The notes under the pieces are model-generated. The model was not told the origin of the DNA, did not search any database, and saw only the letters and a list, made by a program, of their open reading frames with translations. This document shows, piece by piece, positions 17,719 through 26,389 of a stretch of 64,000 nucleotides of DNA. The translations under genes were made by a program, and so were the position numbers. This stretch comes from JAZNQL01 sp045531205 (lineage in GTDB: Bacteria; Bacillota; Clostridia; UMGS1883; UMGS1540). The DNA lies in assembly GCA_045531205.1 (NCBI GenBank), contig JAZSDN010000003.1, forward strand, positions 1 through 64,000, in the 5' to 3' direction. Every line of letters begins with the position of its first letter. Position 1 is the first letter of the stretch.

Positions 17719-18223
17719 AGCAAAGAGGATAGTGTATACGGGCATTTTTGCTGCAGTGGCAATAGTCCTTTCAATAGTTGAAAATATGTTGCCGTCTCCA
17801 GGCTTTATGTACGGTGCTAAAATAGGACTTGCAAATGTTGTAACTTTAGCCGCAATATCTGTTTTTTCGGCAAAAGAAGCATTGTTAATAGTTTTGGCAC
17901 GTACCTTTGTAACTTCACTTCTTACAGGCACATTTTCAGCATACCCCTTTTCACTTGCAGGAGGCATTTCCGCTTGGATTATAATGCTTATAGCATATAA
18001 AATGTTTTACGGCAAATTAAGCTTTGCAGGGATAAGCCTTTTAGGTGCAATAGCACATAGCACGGCACAGGTTATGGTAGCATCCGTACTGATAGGCACA
18101 AACAAAATGTTTGCATATCTTATGATTTTAATACTTATTTCATCTTTTACAGGCTTTTTTACAGGAGTATGTGCAAACCTTTTAGTTCCAAGACTAAAAA
18201 AATTAAAGGAGATTAAATCTTGA
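17702..18223 (+). CDS. Gx transporter / heptaprenyl diphosphate synthase component I-like membrane protein
   Basis: The 173-residue protein is almost wholly hydrophobic, with about five membrane helices and the LPSPGFMYGAKIGLAN motif that marks this family. It resembles ECF-transporter S components. The old name (component I of heptaprenyl diphosphate synthase) comes from gene order and is not proof of enzyme activity. The start overlaps the previous gene by 17 nt, and the maf start overlaps its stop. Confidence 0.75.
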   Translation: MLHRIEAKRIVYTGIFAAVAIVLSIVENMLPSPGFMYGAKIGLANVVTLAAISVFSAKEALLIVLARTFVTSLLTGTFSAYPFSLAGGISAWIIMLIAYKMFYGKLSFAGISLLGAIAHSTAQVMVASVLIGTNKMFAYLMILILISSFTGFFTGVCANLLVPRLKKLKEIKS

Positions 18224-18807
18224 ATAAATTTATTCTGGCTTCAGCTTCCCCAAGAAGAAAAGAACTTCTTTTGAGAGCTGGCTTTGATTTTGAAATAAAA
18301 ATAGCAGATATCGACGAAACCTTTCCTGAATTTTTGTCACCGTATATGGCAGTACAACAAACAGCCATAAAAAAAGCCGCTGCAGTAGTAGAAAAAGGGA
18401 TGAGAAACAGCCTTGTAATAGGTGCAGATACAGTAGTTGTGTTTGACAATCAGATTTTAGGAAAACCAAAGGATGAAGAAGACGCACATAAAATGCTTTC
18501 AATGCTTTCAGGGCAAACACACGAGGTTATGACAGGAGTTTCTGTTATAAGAGTAAAAGACGGATATACAGCTTCTTTTTGCGAAATAACAAAAGTAACC
18601 TTCCGTAAAATTTTGCCCGACGAAATAAATGAATATATAAAAACAGGCATTCCTATGGATAAAGCAGGTGCTTATGCCGTTCAGCAAGACCCATTTTCCT
18701 TTGTAAAAAAGGTTGAAGGGGATTACGAAAATGTTGTAGGACTTCCCATAGGACCTTTAAAAAATTTTCTTGCAGACGAATTTGAATTGGAGATGCAGTA
18801 TGAATAA
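18220..18807 (+). CDS. maf: Maf family nucleoside triphosphate pyrophosphatase
   Basis: The 195-residue protein shows the Maf signature ASASPRRKELL at the N-terminus and GADTVV near residue 68. Maf proteins hydrolyse dTTP, UTP and modified nucleotides to monophosphates and have been linked to septum formation. It starts with TTG at 18220, with AAAGGAG 8 nt upstream. The 3' end overlaps mreC by 8 nt, as in many Firmicutes. Confidence 0.9.
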   Translation: MNKFILASASPRRKELLLRAGFDFEIKIADIDETFPEFLSPYMAVQQTAIKKAAAVVEKGMRNSLVIGADTVVVFDNQILGKPKDEEDAHKMLSMLSGQTHEVMTGVSVIRVKDGYTASFCEITKVTFRKILPDEINEYIKTGIPMDKAGAYAVQQDPFSFVKKVEGDYENVVGLPIGPLKNFLADEFELEMQYE

Positions 18808-19624
18808 TTTTTTCAGAAGTAAATTTTTTATAGTATTGATAATAATAACTCTGCTTATTTTTGCACTTATGATACTTTCAACCATATCAAGAGATAAAGA
18901 AAACTTTGCAGAGGATGGAGTGGGTATAGTAGTTACCCCCGTACAAAGATTTTTTTACAGTATAGGCACGTCAACACAAAACTTTTTTGAACGTTTTCGC
19001 AGTATAGCCGATTACAGACAGGAAAACGAAACCTTAAAATCACGCGTTAAAGAGCTTGAAGAAGACTCACGCAAGCTTTACACCCTTCAAAACGAAAACG
19101 AACGTTTGAAAAGTCTTTTGCAGCTTCAGGAAGACAAAGCGGAACTAAAAACAGTTGCAGCCAAGGTTTCTGCAAAAGATGCAGGAAACTGGTACTATGA
19201 TTTTACAATAAACAGAGGCACCAGTAGCGGAATAAAGAAAAAACAACCCGTAATAAACCCCGACGGACTTGTAGGATATGTAAGTGAAGTCGGCACAACA
19301 TGGGCAAAGGTAATAACAATTATTGACGAAGCCTCATCGGTAGGAGCAATAATAAACCGTACAGGAGACCGTGCAATAGTTGAAGGAAATCTTGAACTTT
19401 CCGAAGATGGCACCTGTAAGCTTGCTTATATCTCAAAGGGAGCTTCCATGACAGTAGGAGACTATGTAGAAACATCAGGACTTGGAGGAATATATCCTGC
19501 AGGACTTCTTATAGGCAGAGTAAAAAACTTTACTGCCGACGAGCAGGGACTTTATCATAATGCTGTAGTTGAAACAGCAGTTAATTTTGAAAAAATAGAC
19601 GAAGTATTGGTAATAATTGATTAA
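18800..19624 (+). CDS. mreC: Rod-shape protein MreC
   Basis: A protein of about 274 residues with an N-terminal membrane helix (about 8-28) and a coiled coil (about 55-110, rich in ENE/KELEE). The periplasm-type beta domains end with GGIYPAGLLIGRV. MreC organises the elongation machinery outside the membrane together with MreD and PBP2. ATG 18800 has GGAG 7 nt upstream and gives the usual N-terminus. No mreB precedes it, which is unusual. Confidence 0.9.
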   Translation: MNNFFRSKFFIVLIIITLLIFALMILSTISRDKENFAEDGVGIVVTPVQRFFYSIGTSTQNFFERFRSIADYRQENETLKSRVKELEEDSRKLYTLQNENERLKSLLQLQEDKAELKTVAAKVSAKDAGNWYYDFTINRGTSSGIKKKQPVINPDGLVGYVSEVGTTWAKVITIIDEASSVGAIINRTGDRAIVEGNLELSEDGTCKLAYISKGASMTVGDYVETSGLGGIYPAGLLIGRVKNFTADEQGLYHNAVVETAVNFEKIDEVLVIID

Positions 19625-19633
19625 AGAGGTATT

Positions 19634-20134
19634 ATGAAGTATACAGTAAGAGCAGCAGCAATAATATTTGCCTTTATACTTGAATGTACATGGGGTTCGT
19701 TCCTTAACATTCAGGGAATATCGCCGTGCCTTGCTTTCGCTCTTGTTATAATGATAGCATTAGAGTCAGAACCTTTGGAATCAGGTCTTTTAGGACTTCT
19801 GGCAGGTGTTCTTACAGATGTTTTGTGGGGAAGAGTTTTTGGTTTTAACGCTCTTTTGTTTATGTATGCAGCAATACTTATTTCATTTATATCGGGCGAA
19901 TTTTATAAAAAATCAGAATTTGTAACAGTGTGGACAACTTTTCTTATGACTGTTTTAGTGCAATTTATTTCTTATATTTTCACATATACAGTATGGGGAA
20001 CAGGAAATCTTCCTTATGCATTATTCAGATATGTAATTCCCGTAGCGGCATATACATCGGTAGTTCAGCTTTTGCTTTACAAACCGTTTGAAGTACTTAT
20101 TGCCTTTGGGGTTGAAAGGAGGGGCAGACAGTGA
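19634..20134 (+). CDS. mreD: Rod-shape protein MreD
   Basis: The 166-residue polytopic protein has five to six predicted membrane helices and the MreD-like segment SGLLGLLAGVLTDVLWG. It is defined mainly by size, hydrophobicity and its place between mreC and a class B PBP. It overlaps the PBP2 start by 4 nt (GTGA). Confidence 0.85.
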   Translation: MKYTVRAAAIIFAFILECTWGSFLNIQGISPCLAFALVIMIALESEPLESGLLGLLAGVLTDVLWGRVFGFNALLFMYAAILISFISGEFYKKSEFVTVWTTFLMTVLVQFISYIFTYTVWGTGNLPYALFRYVIPVAAYTSVVQLLLYKPFEVLIAFGVERRGRQ

Positions 20135-22161
20135 ATATAAGATACCGCATAATTTATTTTCTTGTAGCCTTTTTCTGCCTTGCAACCTTCAGCAGACTTA
20201 TTCATCTCCAAATAATAAAAGGAGATGAATACAGAGAGCAGAGCGAACAACGCCTTTTCCGCACAACCTCGGTTGAAGCACCAAGAGGAGATATAGTAGA
20301 CCGAAACGGAAAAGAACTTGTAAAAAACAAAACAGGTTATGCAGTAAAGGTGTACCATGTAAACGATATTTCCAGCGAGCAAATGAACAAAATACTTCTT
20401 ACGCTCACAACATGGGCAAGAGAAGACGGAAGCCTTACCGCAGAAAGTATACCCTTGTCCGATGAAGAACCCTATGAAATACTTATAAGCGGAGACTCTG
20501 AAAAAGCATGGAAAGAAAAATACGGGATAGAAAAAAATGCAGATGCAAATAAAATACTTGAACACTTTCGTAAAGAGTATAATATAGCAGATTATTATAC
20601 AAGCAGACAGGCAAGATTTATAATAGGTGCCCGTTATGAAATGGACGTTTTGGGTTTTTCTGATTCTGTTGAATACACCCTTGCAGAAAATGCAAGCGAT
20701 GATATGATTACTAAAGTAAAAGAACAGTCAATGGATTTGCCCGGAGTTGCAATAACAACATCTCCAATAAGAGAGTACCCCGAAGGATCACTTGCTGCCC
20801 ACATTCTCGGCAGAGTAGGAAGAATTTATAAAGAAGAATACGAAACCTTGCAGGAACAAGGCTACAGTATGAACGATATTATAGGCAAACAAGGCATAGA
20901 AAAGGTTTGCGAAGATGATTTAAAAGGTAAAAACGGGTTAAGCCGAGTAGAACAAAGTCTTGACGGCAGAGAGGTAGATGTAACAGAATACCAGCTTTCA
21001 AAAAAAGGTAATAATGTTGTACTCACAATAGATGCCGAAATTCAAAAGGCTGCAGAAACAGCTTTAAAAGAAGCAATAGCCTATGTTCGCGAGAAAAGTG
21101 CCGAGGAAGACGGAGAAGGCTATGATGCATCAAGCGGTGCAGTGGTTGCCCTTGATATAAATAGTGGCGAAATACTTGCTATAGCATCTTATCCGTCATT
21201 TAATCCTTCAACCTTTGACGAGGATTATTCGACTTTAAGCAAAGACAAGAGACTTCCAATGTTTAACCGTGCAATAGGCGGTGCGTACGAACCTGGCTCA
21301 ACCTTTAAAATGGTAACCTCAATAGCCGCACTTGAAGAAAAAATAATCACACCTCAAACAACTATAACAGACGAGGGTATATATGACTTTTACCCCGATT
21401 ATAAGCCTCGCTGCTGGATATATAGTTCAGGTGCAACACACGGACCGCAAAACGTCACACAAGCACTCGAAAACTCGTGTAACTATTTCTTCTACGATGT
21501 CGGAAGAAGAACAACAATAACCACACTTAATAAATATGCAACCCTGTTCGGGCTTGGAAGCAAAACAGGTATTGAACTTGAAAATGAAGAAAGCAGCGGT
21601 ATGCTGGCAGGACCCGAACAAAAAGAGGCACGCGGAGAAGAGTGGATGCCCGGCGATACCCTGCAGGCAGCAATAGGACAGTCCGATAATATGTTTACAC
21701 CAATTCAGCTTGCAAATTATGTTGCAATGCTGGCAAACGGCGGAACAAGATATAAACCTCATCTTATAAAGGAAATACGTTCATCTGAAACAGGTGAAAT
21801 AATAAAAGTGATCGAACCTGAAATTTTAAGCCGTATAGAACTTAATAAAGAAACAAGAAATGCAGTTATGAACGGTATGAAAAATGTTGTAGAGTTTGGA
21901 ACAGCAAGCACAGTTTTCGATGAGTTCGAGGTTGGGGTAGGCGGTAAAACCGGCACTGCCGAAGTGTCTGACGGTTCTGATAACGCAATTTTTGTAGGTT
22001 ACGCACCAAGCAATGCACCTACAGTTGCAGTTTGTGCAGTAATAGAGCATGGCGTACATGGCTCAAATGCAGCAATAGTAGCAAGAGATGTTTTTAAAGC
22101 CTGCTTTAACGGAGAAATTGAAGCAGACGATATAAGCATTAAAAATATTCTCACCCATTGA
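20131..22161 (+). CDS. Class B penicillin-binding protein, PBP2/MrdA-like
   Basis: This 676-residue transpeptidase cross-links peptidoglycan during elongation. It has an N-terminal membrane anchor (about 6-26) and a dimerisation domain with R-G-D-I-V-D-R-N (52-59). The catalytic domain shows S390-TFK, S449-C-N and K606-T-G. The GTG start at 20131 has AAAGGAGGGG upstream. The partner SEDS protein RodA is not encoded next to it, although it usually lies a few genes downstream in such clusters. Confidence 0.9.
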   Translation: MNIRYRIIYFLVAFFCLATFSRLIHLQIIKGDEYREQSEQRLFRTTSVEAPRGDIVDRNGKELVKNKTGYAVKVYHVNDISSEQMNKILLTLTTWAREDGSLTAESIPLSDEEPYEILISGDSEKAWKEKYGIEKNADANKILEHFRKEYNIADYYTSRQARFIIGARYEMDVLGFSDSVEYTLAENASDDMITKVKEQSMDLPGVAITTSPIREYPEGSLAAHILGRVGRIYKEEYETLQEQGYSMNDIIGKQGIEKVCEDDLKGKNGLSRVEQSLDGREVDVTEYQLSKKGNNVVLTIDAEIQKAAETALKEAIAYVREKSAEEDGEGYDASSGAVVALDINSGEILAIASYPSFNPSTFDEDYSTLSKDKRLPMFNRAIGGAYEPGSTFKMVTSIAALEEKIITPQTTITDEGIYDFYPDYKPRCWIYSSGATHGPQNVTQALENSCNYFFYDVGRRTTITTLNKYATLFGLGSKTGIELENEESSGMLAGPEQKEARGEEWMPGDTLQAAIGQSDNMFTPIQLANYVAMLANGGTRYKPHLIKEIRSSETGEIIKVIEPEILSRIELNKETRNAVMNGMKNVVEFGTASTVFDEFEVGVGGKTGTAEVSDGSDNAIFVGYAPSNAPTVAVCAVIEHGVHGSNAAIVARDVFKACFNGEIEADDISIKNILTH

Positions 22162-22186
22162 TTTTATACTTGTATTGTGTTAAAAT
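22158..22186 (+). promoter_or_regulatory. SigA-type promoter of eda-minD
   Basis: TTGATT (22158-22163) overlaps the PBP2 stop codon. It is followed by a 17-nt spacer and TAAAAT (22181-22186) with an extended TG at 22178-22179. The downstream genes therefore need not be co-transcribed with mreCD-PBP2. Confidence 0.65.
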
Positions 22187-22227
22187 TATTATGGTAACAA
22201 AAAAATGGAATTTAAAGGAGTTATAAA

Positions 22228-22872
22228 ATGAGAGAACAAATATTAAAAGCAATAGAAGATAAAAAGATAATAACAATCGTAAGAGGAATAAAAAAAGAAA
22301 AACTTGTACCTCTTGCAGAGGCAATGTATAATGGTGGGATACGCCTTCTTGAAGTGACATACGATGCAAAAGGAATTGTAACAGACGAAGAAACAGCAGA
22401 AAATATTGAGATCCTTGTAAATGAATTTGCCGGCAGAATGTATATAGGCGCAGGAACAGTTATTACAGAAAAACAGGTAGAACTTACAAAAAAAGCGGGA
22501 GGAAGCTTTATAATATCTCCCGATTCCTATGAAAATGTAATCGCAAAAACAAGAGAACTTGAAATGGTATCAATGCCGGGAGCACTTACTCCTACAGAAA
22601 TTCAGGCAGCACACCGCTTTGGCGCAGACTTTGTAAAATTGTTCCCAATAACAAATTTTGGTACAGAATATGTAAAAGCAGTAAAAGCACCTCTTTCCCA
22701 TATAAAACTTCTTGCAGTTGGCGGAATAAACGAAAACAATATGGCAGAATATTTAAAAGCGGGAGTATCGGGCTTTGGCGTAGGCTCTAATATAATAAAC
22801 AAAGAGTTTGTTTTAAATAACGAATTTGAAAAAATAACAGAACTTGCAAAAAAATATACTGAATCATTATAA
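22228..22872 (+). CDS. eda: KDPG/KHG aldolase
   Basis: The 214-residue class I aldolase cleaves 2-keto-3-deoxy-6-phosphogluconate (or 4-hydroxy-2-oxoglutarate) into pyruvate plus an aldehyde. The catalytic glutamate lies in LLEVTYD. The Schiff-base lysine is in FVKLFP near residue 152. GGIN and the C-terminal phosphate-binding glycines are present. The enzyme serves uronate or Entner-Doudoroff catabolism. It sits oddly between cell-shape genes, behind its own promoter. Confidence 0.9.
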   Translation: MREQILKAIEDKKIITIVRGIKKEKLVPLAEAMYNGGIRLLEVTYDAKGIVTDEETAENIEILVNEFAGRMYIGAGTVITEKQVELTKKAGGSFIISPDSYENVIAKTRELEMVSMPGALTPTEIQAAHRFGADFVKLFPITNFGTEYVKAVKAPLSHIKLLAVGGINENNMAEYLKAGVSGFGVGSNIINKEFVLNNEFEKITELAKKYTESL

Positions 22873-22895
22873 TATTAAAAAGGAGATTTGCAAAA

Positions 22896-23696
22896 ATGGG
22901 AAAAGTAATAGTTGTAACATCTGGTAAAGGCGGAGTAGGCAAAACAACAACAACGGCAAATCTCGGCAAAACTCTGTCAAATATGGGCAAACGTGTGCTT
23001 GTTATAGATGCAGATTTAGGTCTTCGCAATCTTGATGTAGCACTCGGGGTAGAAAACAAAATAGTATATGATTTTGCAGATGTTTTAGAAGAAAGATGCA
23101 GTCTTTTTCAGGCACTTATACAAATAGACGAAAATCTTTTTATGCTTGCGGCATCGCAAACAGTAGAAAAAGAAGCAATAGAAGAATCCCAGATGCAAAA
23201 GCTTACAAAAGAGCTTTCGGGTGAGTATGACTTTATACTTATAGACTGCCCTGCAGGTATAGAACACGGCTTTAAAAATGCAGTTATCGGAGCAGATACA
23301 GCATTAATAGTAACAACTCCCGATTACGCAGCTCTTCGTGATGCAGACAAGGTTTTGTGCCTTCTTGAAGACAGAGATATTGATAAATATGTAATAGTAA
23401 ACAGAATAAATCCTCACCTTATCAAAAAAGGAGCACAGCTTACAGTTGATGAAATAATAGAGCTTTTAGCGGTTGACTTTCTTGGAGCAATAGCCGAAAG
23501 CGAAGAAATCCAGATAGCTGCAAGCCTTGGAAAAACAGTAACACATGATAAAAAAGGAAAAGCAGGAAAAGAGTATGAAAATATTGTAAAAAGACTTATG
23601 GGAGAAAAAATTCCTGTACAAAAATTTTCAGGCTCAAAAAATATTTTTGCAAAAAATAAAAGGAAAAAACTTATAAAAAGAATGAAAGAAAATTAA
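22896..23696 (+). CDS. minD: Septum-site ATPase MinD
   Basis: The 266-residue deviant-Walker ATPase has SGKGGVGKTT at the N-terminus (signature Lys and P-loop Lys), VIDADLGLRNLD as switch I and IDCPAGIE as Walker B. The C-terminal tail is a lysine-rich amphipathic segment (KNKRKKLIKRMKEN) able to contact membrane. MinD normally recruits MinC and is driven by MinE or DivIVA/MinJ. Neither minC nor minE is next to it. Confidence 0.9.
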   Translation: MGKVIVVTSGKGGVGKTTTTANLGKTLSNMGKRVLVIDADLGLRNLDVALGVENKIVYDFADVLEERCSLFQALIQIDENLFMLAASQTVEKEAIEESQMQKLTKELSGEYDFILIDCPAGIEHGFKNAVIGADTALIVTTPDYAALRDADKVLCLLEDRDIDKYVIVNRINPHLIKKGAQLTVDEIIELLAVDFLGAIAESEEIQIAASLGKTVTHDKKGKAGKEYENIVKRLMGEKIPVQKFSGSKNIFAKNKRKKLIKRMKEN

Positions 23697-23710
23697 ATGG
23701 AGGAAAAAAG

Positions 23711-24118
23711 GTGAATATAGCACTTATAGCGCACGATAAGAAAAAAGAACTTATGGTACAGTTTTGTATAGCATATCGCGGCATATTTGCAAAGCATAAT
23801 CTTTGTGCAACAGGAACAACGGGCACACTTATTATGGAAGCAACAGGCCTTGATGTACATAGATTTTTATCGGGGCCGCAGGGGGGCGACCAACAGATAG
23901 GCAGCCGAATTGCATATAACGAAATAGACTTGGTACTCTTTTTCAGAGACCCATTAACAGCACATCCTCACGAACCTGATGTTGAAGCACTTTTAAGACT
24001 TTGCGACGTACACAATATACCCATAGCAACCAATATGGCAACAGCCGAAGTTCTGATACACGGACTTGAGCGTGGCGATTTAGCATGGCGTGATATATTA
24101 AATCCAAAAAATAAATGA
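23711..24118 (+). CDS. mgsA: Methylglyoxal synthase
   Basis: The 135-residue enzyme converts dihydroxyacetone phosphate to methylglyoxal and phosphate, bypassing lower glycolysis when phosphate is short. It shows the family segments IALIAHDKKK, ATGTTGT, GPQGGDQQIG (with the catalytic aspartate) and AHPHEPDV. The GTG start at 23711 has GGAGG just upstream. The minD-mgsA neighbourhood is usual in clostridia. Confidence 0.95.
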   Translation: MNIALIAHDKKKELMVQFCIAYRGIFAKHNLCATGTTGTLIMEATGLDVHRFLSGPQGGDQQIGSRIAYNEIDLVLFFRDPLTAHPHEPDVEALLRLCDVHNIPIATNMATAEVLIHGLERGDLAWRDILNPKNK

Positions 24119-24128
24119 GAGAGTAATT

Positions 24129-25385
24129 ATGAGTATACTTATAAAAGATATAAATATCCTTACCCAGGATAAACTTGTAGAAAAAACAAATATTTATATT
24201 GAATATGACAGAATAAGCTATATAGGCGAACGTACAAACTTTACAGCCGACACCGTAATTGAAGGCAGGGGCAGAACAGTAATGCCGGGCTTTGTAAATG
24301 CACATACCCATGCAGCAATGGTTTTAATGCGTGGTTATGCAGACGGTCTGCCGCTTCAAAAATGGCTTTTTGACTGTATTTTTCCTATAGAAGACAAGCT
24401 TTGCGATAAAGATATATACTGGGGAACAAAGCTTGCAATTTTAGAAATGCTTTCAACAGGCACAGTTTTGTTTAATGATATGTACTTTTTCTGCGATACA
24501 TTTTGCGAGGCAGTAAAAGAATCGGGCATTAAAGTTCTCTGTGCAAGAGGACTTACATCCGATAAAATCAGCGGATTTGAAAATGATGTTAAAATACTCG
24601 AAAATATAAAAACCTATGAAAGATTTAACGGCACCGAAAATAACCGAATACACATAACCTTCGGTCCCCACGCAATATACACCTGCACACCTGAATATAT
24701 AGCAGAATGTGCAAAAATAGCAAGACAGTACAATGTAAAGCTTCATATACATTTGTCTGAAACCGAAACCGAAAATAGTGATGCATTTATAAAGTATGGA
24801 AAAACTCCTACAGAGTTTATGCGTGATTTAGGTGTGTTTGACACAGGCTGTATCGCAGCACATTGCGTGCATCTTACCGAAAATGATATGGAAATATTAA
24901 AGCAGTATAAGGTTGATGTTGTGTATAATCCCGAAAGTAACCTTAAACTTTCAAGCGGAATAGCACCAATGAAAACTCTTTACGAAAAAGGAATTAACCT
25001 TTGTATTGGTACCGACGGTGCATCCTCAAACAACAACCTCAATATGATTGAAGAAATGCATACGGCAGCACTCTTGTCGGGAATCCCCACAAAAGACATA
25101 TTCAAAATGGCAACACAAAACGGAGCACGTGCCCTCGGCTTTTACGATACAGGCGATGTAAAAGAAGGAATGAAGGCAGATATCATAATAGTTGATACAG
25201 AAAAACCTCATTACTATCCAAAACACGATATGTATGCAAATATGGTATATTCGGCACAGGGTGCGGATGTTGACTATACAATAGTTGATGGAAAAGTTTT
25301 GTATAAAGAAGGGGAGTATTTAACCCTTGATGCAGAAAAAATAAAGTATGAAGTAATGCAGGCAAAAGAAAGGCTTTTTGGATGA
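24129..25385 (+). CDS. Amidohydrolase, MTA/SAH deaminase-like
   Basis: This 418-residue metal-dependent amidohydrolase is close to 5-methylthioadenosine/S-adenosylhomocysteine deaminases. It shows GFVNAHTHAAM (HxH metal site) and the MRGYADGLPLQKWL segment typical of the MtaD group. HIHLSET, AAHCVHL and IGTDGASSNN supply the remaining metal and catalytic residues. It deaminates an adenosine-like compound; which one cannot be told from sequence. It overlaps ruvX by 4 nt. Confidence 0.85.
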   Translation: MSILIKDINILTQDKLVEKTNIYIEYDRISYIGERTNFTADTVIEGRGRTVMPGFVNAHTHAAMVLMRGYADGLPLQKWLFDCIFPIEDKLCDKDIYWGTKLAILEMLSTGTVLFNDMYFFCDTFCEAVKESGIKVLCARGLTSDKISGFENDVKILENIKTYERFNGTENNRIHITFGPHAIYTCTPEYIAECAKIARQYNVKLHIHLSETETENSDAFIKYGKTPTEFMRDLGVFDTGCIAAHCVHLTENDMEILKQYKVDVVYNPESNLKLSSGIAPMKTLYEKGINLCIGTDGASSNNNLNMIEEMHTAALLSGIPTKDIFKMATQNGARALGFYDTGDVKEGMKADIIIVDTEKPHYYPKHDMYANMVYSAQGADVDYTIVDGKVLYKEGEYLTLDAEKIKYEVMQAKERLFG

Positions 25386-25789
25386 GAATTTTAGGAATAG
25401 ATTACGGTGACAGCCGTATAGGAATAGCGGTAAGTGATTTAATGGGAATGACCGCCCAGCCCGTGTGTGTTATAAGCGAAAAAGAACGGCAAAAACAGCT
25501 TACCGAGGTAGATAAGCTTATAAAAGAATATAAAGCCGAAAAAGTAGTTATGGGTATGCCCAAAAATATGAACGGCTCAATTGGCGAGAGAGCCGAAAAA
25601 ACAAGAAAATTCGGGCAGGAACTTGCAGAGTTTTCGGGAATACAGGTTATAGAATGGGACGAAAGACTTTCATCAGCCTATGCCCATCGCACTCTTGAAG
25701 AAGGAAATGTCAGCGGCAAAAAAAGAAAAGGACTTGTCGATAAACTTGCAGCTGCTTTTATATTACAAGGATATCTTGATGCTATTTAA
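25382..25789 (+). CDS. ruvX: Putative pre-16S rRNA nuclease / Holliday junction resolvase YqgF
   Basis: The 135-residue RNase-H-like nuclease has LGIDYGDSRIGIA at the N-terminus, GMPKNMNG, and the acidic WDERLSS and DKLAAAFILQ segments that complete the active site. YqgF/RuvX matures the 16S rRNA 5' end and has been proposed to act on Holliday junctions. The ruvX-DUF1292 pair is a standard Firmicutes arrangement. Confidence 0.95.
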   Translation: MRILGIDYGDSRIGIAVSDLMGMTAQPVCVISEKERQKQLTEVDKLIKEYKAEKVVMGMPKNMNGSIGERAEKTRKFGQELAEFSGIQVIEWDERLSSAYAHRTLEEGNVSGKKRKGLVDKLAAAFILQGYLDAI

Positions 25790-25804
25790 AAAAGGAGAAT
25801 AATC

Positions 25805-26101
25805 ATGGAAGAAAACAACAACATTGTAACACTGGTTGACGAAGACGGAAATCAGGTAGAAATGGAAATAATCGATATAATCGAAGATGACGGCAAACGT
25901 TACGCAGCAGGCGTTTATGTAAACGAAGAAGATGCCGAATCCGAAGAAGATATGGTATATATTATGCGTATAGTACCTGCAAATGATGAAGAGGATATGC
26001 TTGAGCCTATCGAAGACGAAGCAGAACTCAATAAAATATATTCAATTCTTCAGACAAGACTTGAAGAAGAATTCGAGTTTACAGAAGAAGACGACGAATA
26101 A
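25805..26101 (+). CDS. DUF1292 family acidic protein (YrzB-like)
   Basis: The 98-residue, very acidic protein has the DUF1292 pattern: a VTLVDEDG start, a hydrophobic beta core, VYIMRIV, and a C-terminal IEDEAELNKIY helix. It is widely conserved beside ruvX in Firmicutes and its function is unknown. Confidence 0.9.
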   Translation: MEENNNIVTLVDEDGNQVEMEIIDIIEDDGKRYAAGVYVNEEDAESEEDMVYIMRIVPANDEEDMLEPIEDEAELNKIYSILQTRLEEEFEFTEEDDE

Positions 26102-26129
26102 ACCAAAGTAAAAATCATATACTAAAAAG

Positions 26130-26340
26130 GTAGAAACATCCCTGCGGTGTACGCCATCCTCAAAAATTTTACCAACACTTATAATGTAAGGGAGACAAAA
26201 CCCGGTTGCGGCGTGTATGCCCCCCGAACCGCTTTTGCGGTCGGTATGAGGGAAACCCAGGAACAACCTGTAAGTCACCCACCTGCGAAGCAGGTTAAAT
26301 TTAAGAGGTTAAAAACGGCATTGCGGGGTAAATAGATTTT
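26130..26340 (+). ncRNA. ssrS: Probable 6S RNA
   Basis: A roughly 200-nt structured RNA lies here. Its ends pair over 10 bp (26140-26149 with 26319-26328, allowing G-U). Inside are a second helix ACTTATA/TGTAAGT, an apical hairpin near 26225-26250 (ACCGC-TTTT-GCGGT) and a small hairpin ACCTGC-GAA-GCAGGT. The 5' segment CTGCGGTGTACGCC resembles conserved 6S ends, and the long interrupted hairpin is the 6S layout. 6S RNA binds sigma-A RNA polymerase. A -10-like TATACT at 26118-26123 fits the 5' end, but no good -35 is seen. Ends are approximate. Confidence 0.62.
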
Positions 26341-26341
26341 T

Positions 26342-26372
26342 AGGCGGCCTATAAGGTCGCCTGTTATCTTAT
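26342..26372 (+). terminator. Terminator after the probable 6S RNA
   Basis: Stem AGGCGGCC with its complement (8 bp, one G-T), a TATAA loop, then a T/A-rich tract. The tract is weaker than at other terminators in the window, so some read-through into the MFS gene is likely. Confidence 0.6.
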
Positions 26373-26389
26373 ATATTTTGAGGTTACAA

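Noticed and set aside
20077..20565. 162-codon antisense open frame over mreD/PBP2
   Set aside because: Rich in Phe, Tyr and Cys as expected for the reverse strand of an AT-rich gene; no ribosome site.
26147..26335. 62-codon open frame within the 6S-like region
   Set aside because: It lies across the paired structure, has no ribosome site and its composition is not protein-like.
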